Below, in pieces: positions 57,642 to 64,000 of a DNA stretch of 64,000 bases (position 1 is the first letter of the stretch; each line of letters starts with the position of its first letter). The position numbers and the translations under genes were made by a program. The stretch comes from Lentinula raphanica (lineage: Eukaryota; Basidiomycota; Agaricomycetes; Agaricales; Omphalotaceae), in the NCBI GenBank assembly GCA_027919835.1, contig JANVFP010000011.1, forward strand, positions 1,178,001 to 1,242,000, given 5' to 3'. The notes under the pieces were generated by a model. That model did no database searches. It saw nothing but the letters and a program-made list of their open reading frames with translations, and was not told the origin of the DNA.

Positions 57642-59485
57642 ATGTTGAGACGCGCTTGGAAGCCCATCGCGGCCTCCATAGTCGTCGCAGGGCCTGTCTA
57701 CTACCTCTACACCACCCGCGAACAAACTTTCGAGCTACCTGTACGAGTCAAGAGTCCAGACGGCAAAAAAGGAACTGTCATGAAGACAATTCCTCTTCTC
57801 CCAATGAAAGCTATCGACTCTCGACTTCGTGAAAGTGGTATAGCAGAAACCAACGATAGGCCGTATGGTATAACCTGGCATTATACGACCTCCTCGCTGC
57901 CTTCGAACGACCCCATCGAAGATGCACATTCTCACCAGATCATACAGAGCGATGACGGTAAAAGCGATCTACTGTTCTTCTCTGTCTTCGACGGACATGG
58001 CGGACGAAATACTTCTCAACTTCTTTCACGGACCCTCATTAATGCAGTAGCATTACAACTCTCTCAGCTTGCCGCCAACACTACTGCTTCACTCACATCG
58101 ACAAAGTCATTCACCGACGGTCTCTGGGCATTATGGTCTAAATCATCCTCAAGCTCTCATTTGGCTGCTTGGGATGTACAGAGCATCTCTTCAGCCATAG
58201 AGAATGCTTTTGTGGAATTCGACCGGGTTCTACTGGACGCACCAATTTCGATCTTGAAACAGGCGGTTCAGGAAGGAAATCTGACGGCAAAAGATCCAGT
58301 ACCAGACTTGAGCAGTAATGCTACTGGAATGCAAACGATGCAAGCTGCAATATCAGGTGAGCCTTCTAGCTCCCATGTTTCTCCTTGTCATCGGTTTACG
58401 AAGTACAGGTAGCTGTGCCTTGATGGCGCTTTTTGATACCGCGCAAAAGGATCTGTATATCGCTTGCACAGGAGATAGTCGAGCTGTTGCAGGCGTCTGG
58501 AGACCGACCGGAGATGGTAGAGGAACCTGGGAAGTTGATGTGCTAAGTGAGGATCAGACTGCGAGGAATCCTAGAGAGGTTGAACGGTGAGTATATTATG
58601 GATTGGCTCCTTCCTTCTGGAAATTTACACGTTGTATCTGCAGTATCCGTTCTGAACATCCTGTTGACGAGGCAAACAACGTCGTGATGAATGGCCGGAT
58701 CTTAGGCGGCTTGGAACCATCTAGGGCTTTCGGTGATGCACGATACAAGTGGCCTCTTGCAATGCAAGAGCTGTAAGTAGTGTTATAGTTCTTTGACCTT
58801 CCGTTTTGATTCACACGATCTTTTGTAGCTTGAATCAAGTATTCATGGTGGGCAGCGGAACTGCTATGAGAAAACCTCCACAAACGTTCAAGACGCCTCC
58901 GTACGTTTTCATCGATCCTGATTTCATTCGACGACCAACTCTCAAACACATTGCAGATACGTTACAGCTCGACCGGTAGTTACTCACCGCAAACTCTCAT
59001 CAGAGGATGCATCATCCTTGAGATTCGTGGTCCTAGCTACAGACGGTCTATGGGACGTGTTGACGTACGTTGTATGACTTCTTGATTCTCCCCGTCTAAT
59101 TTTAGTGCCAACTTTACCTAGTCCGGAAGAAGTCGTATCCCTCGTCGGAGGCCACCTTGCTGGCCTCAAAGGAACAATTCCAAAAACCACTGTTTCCTCT
59201 CTCGTCCCAACATCCATTGCCAACGCCGGTGTCGACGGTAAGGCTGGTAAACAGCTAACGCGTCCAACAAAACAGGGCTCGTGGACATTCGTAGATGATA
59301 ACTTGAGTACGCACCTGATCCGGAACGCTGTAGGGGGAGGGGATGAGATGGAATTGAGAAAGCTCATGAGCATTCCGGCTGGAATGTCGAGGAGTTATAG
59401 GGATGATATTACGGTTACTGTGGTTTGGTGGGAGGAGGGAAAGGGGAGTCAGGCTGGAAGCGTCACAGCTAAAGCGAAGTTATAG
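57642..59485 (+). CDS. PP2C-type protein phosphatase, mitochondrial PTC5/PDP-like
   Basis: Start ATG 57642 gives MLRRAWKPIAASIVVAGPVY, a basic amphipathic leader plus hydrophobic stretch, consistent with mitochondrial import. Metal-binding motifs follow in order: the GITWHYTTSSLPSNDPIEDA part, LLFFSVFDGHGGRNTSQLL, GSCALMALFD, YIACTGDSRAVAGVW, GGLEPSRAFGDARYKW, VLATDGLWDVL and YRDDITVTVVWW. The Asp and Gly residues of the PP2C core are intact. Introns near 58357-58408, 58587-58642, 58773-58830, 58905-58956 and 59065-59122 keep frame. Relatives dephosphorylate and activate pyruvate dehydrogenase; that substrate is inferred. Confidence 0.88.
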
Positions 59486-59796
59486 AATATATTATTGGAA
59501 TAATATATTGTTGAACTTCTGTGTACTCCAGTCAAGTATACATCCCCTTGCAGACAGCCTCTGAATATTTTTGAGAGTGGCCAAGTAAGATCATGCATGA
59601 TGAGCCATCAATCAATTGTTGATTTCAAGACGCGAGCAAGCAGTGCAATTTGAATAAGTAAACAAAAATTCCTTTGTCTCCTCCTCCCATTATACCTTTC
59701 CTAAAACCCCCTTGTTTCCTCTGGCCTTCTTCATTGCCCTATCGCACAATCTGGCGCGATATTCAATCTCGTATTCGTTATCGACAAAGCAATAAG

Positions 59797-62055
59797 ATGC
59801 TTGCTTCACCGCTTTACCTCTCGGCCCAGCCGAACCCTTTTCCTTCATCTGAAGACAGTCGACAGTTCCGACCTGCAAAAGACATAGAGGCCTTCAACAA
59901 TCTTTTACCTCCACCGATAGAATTCGTGGAAGGTTCGTCGTCGGACGCGTTGGCTGTCGCTGAGGGTAAATACGAGCCCATAAATGTTACTCCAAACCGT
60001 CATACACGACCAGAGAAGACTGAGGTATGTCGTGCAGACACTCGAACCCTTGACTGTCATTAATCTCGTTAACGTTTATGCAGTTTCCTGTCAGATCCGA
60101 CTCCAAATCCGACTCTTCGTCCATCGCCACCACTCCCGCTGCGCAACGTAAACTCAAACCAGATCCCAAACAACGGCCATTGTATACAGGCGACATTGAC
60201 CTTTCATGGCCTCAAAGTGTCCACATCGGCTCTGGGCTCTATAACACAGGGAATACGTGTTTTTTGAACAGTTCGATACAATGTCTGGTGCACACTCCCC
60301 CCCTGTTAAATATTCTCTCAAAGCATAAACCTAATGAATGTGAGTTCCTATCGCATCCATCTACTACTTTTCACCGTAACAATTCTTCTAGGTTTATCAA
60401 AAGGCTTCTGCATGTCATGCGCTCTTCGAAGCGTCGCAATACAATCTCATAGATCCAAATCCGCCTTTTCACCGAACCAAATAACGGGAAAACTCCAAGG
60501 TCCCCTCCTTTTTCGTCATTCGAGTGCAACAACCATAACACTTGCTTTGTAGTGATTGCCAAACATATGCGGCATGGTAGACAGGAGGACTCGCACGAAT
60601 TTCTTCGATATGCAATAGATGCTCTGCAAAAATCTTGTTTGGCAGGGCAGCCTCCGTATGTTATAATATCTTCTCATTCTCCACTTCCCTTATCACATTC
60701 TTCACAGAAAGATTGACCACCAGCTCGCCGAGACGACATGGGTGCACAAACTTTTCGGGGGTAAGCTCCGCTCTAGGGTGTCGTGTCAGAGCTGTGGTCA
60801 CAACAGCGACACATTCGATAGTATCCTGGATTTAAGTCTAGACATACATCACTCGCAGCATGTGAAGGATGCTTTGCGGAAGTTTGTGGCACCGGATTAT
60901 TTGAAGGGCGCAGACAAATACAAATGTGAAAAGTGCGTTTCTCACCTATCCTCTTCTGTTCACAGTTCCTAAAATCCACCCCTCATTAGGTGCAAAAAGC
61001 ATGTCAATGCCACGAAACATTTTACCATACACGAAGCCCCACCGGTTCTTACCATCCACTTGAAGCGATTTTCGCCTCTTGGCTCGAAAATCGGGCACAT
61101 GGTGTCCTATGACGAACAGCTCTCGTTAAAGCCTTACATGAGCGATGGCCAATACGGACCTGTCTACTCTCTGTATGGTGTTATATGTCATGCTGGAGGG
61201 GGTCCGCATTCAGGACACTACTACGCCTACGTCAAAAGTCGAGATAATCGGTGGTACGAAATGAACGACGAATCGGTCACGACAGCATCCGCACCCACTC
61301 GAATCAAGAATAGTTATATTCTCTTCTATATCCGAAACAAGGGCGAGAACTTGGAATCCGCCGTCAAATCCAACCCTAAATCCAACCCTCCGTCAACCAA
61401 CGGCTCCGCGCTTTCCTTCACACCAACGCAGGTGAAGAAACCTACCATTGTGGCGCAGATGCAGAAGAAGCGACCGAGAGAGACAGAGAACCAGGAGGGA
61501 AGTGAGGATCAAGGTGTTAAGGTGGACAGACCGTTCATAGGTCCTCTGCTCCCGACACAGGAGGATTCCGAACAGAGCAGCGGTAGTCCTTCACAGGCGA
61601 AACGACCCAAACTCGATTCTGGGGATCCACAGGCTAGCGCGATCAAGCGAAAGATCGATTCCGCTAAAGCTGCTGCGAGTACAGCATCTTTGCAAGAATT
61701 GGCGGATTACGAATCGGATGAGGATAAGGATGACGAGGATATTGGGAAGAAGGAGAGCAGTGAGGATAGACCAGAGGAAAGCAGCTCAAAGGTGACGAAT
61801 GCTGGAGACTCGTCACCTTTGAACCAACCCCCTACCCCTGCGACCGCTACCCCGAAAAACGCGATAAGTCCTGTACCGCCCAGCAGCTTCTATGCCACTC
61901 CAGTGTCGAAGCAACGGCCGTCACTTGGCGGCAGCGGTAACGGCCCCACTCCGGCGAATCGCAGAACACCTTTCCTCGAAAAGAAAAACGGGTTCAACCC
62001 GTATGGTGGCTTTGGCAAGAAAAAGAAGTTTGGTTCGAAACCTAGAGGGATATAA
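59797..62055 (+). CDS. Ubiquitin-specific protease (USP36/42-like)
   Basis: Start ATG 59797, about seven exons. The Cys box is [20 protein letters not shown] and the [18 protein letters not shown] block follows. The zinc-binding pairs [13 protein letters not shown] and [14 protein letters not shown] are split by an intron at 60941-60990. Then come [11 protein letters not shown] and the His box, [20 protein letters not shown], followed by [10 protein letters not shown], so the catalytic Cys and His are intact. The 200-residue C-terminal tail is acidic and basic by turns ([33 protein letters not shown]). Such basic tails direct the nucleolar members of this class. Removes ubiquitin from substrates; the substrate here is unknown. 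Confidence 0.9.
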
Positions 62056-62660
62056 GGGTTTGGTCTATAGCTGATTCTGAACGGCTAGGACGAAGTTGCC
62101 CCCGACGTATGGTTGAACATGACCGGACCTGCTCGTGGAAACGCTGAGGCGAGGATCTAGGTTTTGGGGTCGGTACACCGACGTCAAGATATAGCCAATG
62201 ATTGTAGAACTATGCAGCACGACTACAGGAAGCATGAAAATACTCTCCTCCTTATTCTGGGCTGCTCTAAAAGCACACAAAACCGGGGTTTCGATTTTGT
62301 TGTGATCCATCCTGGACTTGAGTCGGAATCAGCTGTAGCGTTTCGATTTCACAACATTCCTCTTTCGACGCAAAGCGCGTTTTGCGTAATTGGACTGTAC
62401 AGTAGATTGAGTGTACGTGTATGTTTATCATTCGATTAAAACGCATTACTTGAATATTCGTGGTCCAGTCATATTTTCTTCAAACCCCCTCGACAGTCAC
62501 ATCATGGAAAGTGAAGGGAATGCCTTCTTCTGACATATTGGTGAAGACAAAATATGAGATATCATATATGAGATACAGTGTGTGCTATGTCAAAATGGTT
62601 GATACATGATATACATAGTGTACAGATCCAATCTTGCTGCCAGCCTCTAACTCATCCAAA
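62056..62660. other. Convergent spacer, no gene seen
   Basis: 3' ends of the USP and P450 genes. Frames at 62065-62310 and 62164-62439 are opposed and have no motif. A short duplicated phrase, ATATGAGATATC/ATATGAGATACA, lies near 62549-62577. Confidence 0.4.
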
Positions 62661-64000
62661 TCATAAACCATACGATTCAAATGCCTCTTTCAGAATCTCC
62701 CATCCCTTCGCCTCATTATCTTCACGTTGGACTGATACCCGCGGAGTAAAAACGATGTTGAAAGGCATCGGATGAGCGTTTGCTGATTCGGTGAATGCTA
62801 ACGTATCTATGGGCTTCTTGCTATCAGGCGTTAAGTTGAAGGCCCAGAGAACGAGCGCGAGGTTGATAAAAGTCGAAGCAGTGGCCATGTGCTGACCTGG
62901 ACAGACTCTGTAACACCAGTAAGTATTAGCCACTTGCGAGAAACAGTCAAAGACTGTGGAGATTCCCACCTTCTGCCAAAACCGAATGGATAGCTCTTCA
63001 AGTCATCTCTTAACTTGCCTCGCCCATCTTCACCAGATATCAGCCATCGTTTATGATCAAACCGCTCTGGTTCGGGAAAAATATCAGGATCCCGACCAAC
63101 AGACCAAACGTTGCCTATGACAGTGGACCCTTTCGGGATCAAGTAATTTTGCTGCTCGCTCGAAGATTAATGCAACAACGTGCATAAGACAGCTACTACA
63201 TACCCAGATAATGTCTTTAGTAGCTCGATGAGGGAATCCACCTGCGGTCACTGGTCTCCATCGGAACGACTCAAGAACGAAAGCCATAGTTTGCGGGAGT
63301 GAGTCCTGGTCAGAAAAAACTGGCGCTACAGCGAACAATCAGAATTGATTGGAAATGAGTGAAGATAAGACCCTCACGTCTTCCTCTACCGACCACGCTA
63401 TCCAGTTCGTCTTGGATGGCTTTCTGAGCTTCGGGATAACAGGTTGCTGCCATCAATGCAACACTGGAGAGAAACTCAATGAACATGGTGATGCGGAGCG
63501 TCCTAAGACGTACATACCTAATTGCACTAGCTGAGGTATCTGAGCCTGCACCAAACATACTTCCGGCGAGATAGGCGATCTCGTCATCGGAAAGCCCCAG
63601 CATGGATTGCTTCTCGATGAGATATTTACCAAAGGAAGCAGGAATTTCTTCTCCACGAGACTGAATGACTACATTAGCGGACTCGGAGTCGAGATCGAAC
63701 AGAATAAAATCATACTATTTTTTCTCTAACTCCCTGGAGCTGACTCTTGAACAGACCAAGCTCTTCCTTGTGTCCGGCTTTGAGGTCGTTCAAATACCCG
63801 GGTACGTATTTGAGTAGCGGTAGGACGTCGACCTTCCAGGCACCCGGCCGCATAGCGTACCCGAGGCGGGTCAAACAGCGATTCACAGCCTGTACATCCG
63901 GGTCTTCGAAGCTATGAGGAACTTTGCCATAAGCGAGGGCCATAACGACAGCAGCAGCATATCGCCTTGCATGATCCTGGTGATGGGTGGAAATAAAGGA
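62661..64000 (-). CDS. Cytochrome P450, N-terminus outside the window
   Basis: Heme-thiolate monooxygenase; the 5' end lies beyond 64000. Visible in order: a YLNDLKAGHKEELGLFKSQL helix region, helix I with FGAGSDTSASAI (the AGxDT oxygen-binding motif), LPQTMAFVLESFRWRPV with the ExxR pair, the PERF segment in DIFPEPERFDHKRWL, and the heme-binding loop FGFGRR / VCPGQHMA, split by an intron near 62911-62970. The axial Cys is intact. At least six short introns. The GSTVIGNVWSVGRDPDIF block is typical of fungal xenobiotic or secondary-metabolism P450s. Substrate cannot be deduced; no clustered biosynthetic genes are visible. Confidence 0.88.

Overview
The window is nuclear DNA from a filamentous basidiomycete, most likely an Agaricomycete. 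Nearly every gene is interrupted by several 50-65 nt GT-AG introns. The gene families fit that group: a DUF6534 membrane protein, a DUF6987 protein, divergent F-box proteins, a YVC1-like channel, and a TA-target DDE transposon of a kind common in mushroom genomes. This assignment is inference, because no marker rRNA is present. Most exon joins below were made by eye from splice signals and protein continuity. Boundaries of multi-exon genes are therefore models.

Layout. Positions 1-36236 are a compact, mostly single-copy housekeeping arm. In order it holds a partial type II membrane protein, GTP cyclohydrolase II (RIB1), a coiled-coil/Ser-Pro protein with an in-frame stop, a DUF6534 7-TM-like protein, 3-isopropylmalate dehydrogenase (LEU2), the ribosome-biogenesis nuclease NOB1, ARP2/3 subunit 3 (ARC18), a YVC1/TRP-like channel, an intron-containing tRNA-Asp, GINS subunit PSF2, a GFA-domain protein, a secreted protein, two F-box proteins (one frameshifted), a basic nuclear-type protein, a C2H2 zinc-finger factor, a small Gly-rich protein, a DUF6987 gene broken by a 7-bp duplication, and a dynamin-like GTPase.

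Positions 36237-52355 are a repeat-rich, gene-poor island. It contains a 3.5-kb gene desert dotted with short duplications, a 93-aa secreted protein, and two 3,204-bp copies of one DNA transposon in inverted orientation with TA target duplications and about six substitutions between them. Between the two copies lies a 534-bp terminal-inverted-repeat element carrying nested hairpins and a telomere-like GGGGTTA tract. The island also has a secreted-protein gene built from tandem, homologous intron-exon cassettes, and two decayed copies of the last exon of the neighbouring dynactin gene. The left transposon sits inside one of these copies.

Positions 52356-64000 return to housekeeping genes: dynactin p150-Glued, a PP2C phosphatase of the mitochondrial PTC5/PDP type, a USP-family deubiquitinase, and a partial cytochrome P450. 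Several gene pairs are divergent and share very short promoters: LEU2/NOB1 128 bp, ARC18/YVC1 100 bp, dynactin/PP2C 172 bp. No operon-like functional grouping is evident. The contrast between the compact arms and the island with transposons, small secreted proteins and exon duplicates is the main structural theme.
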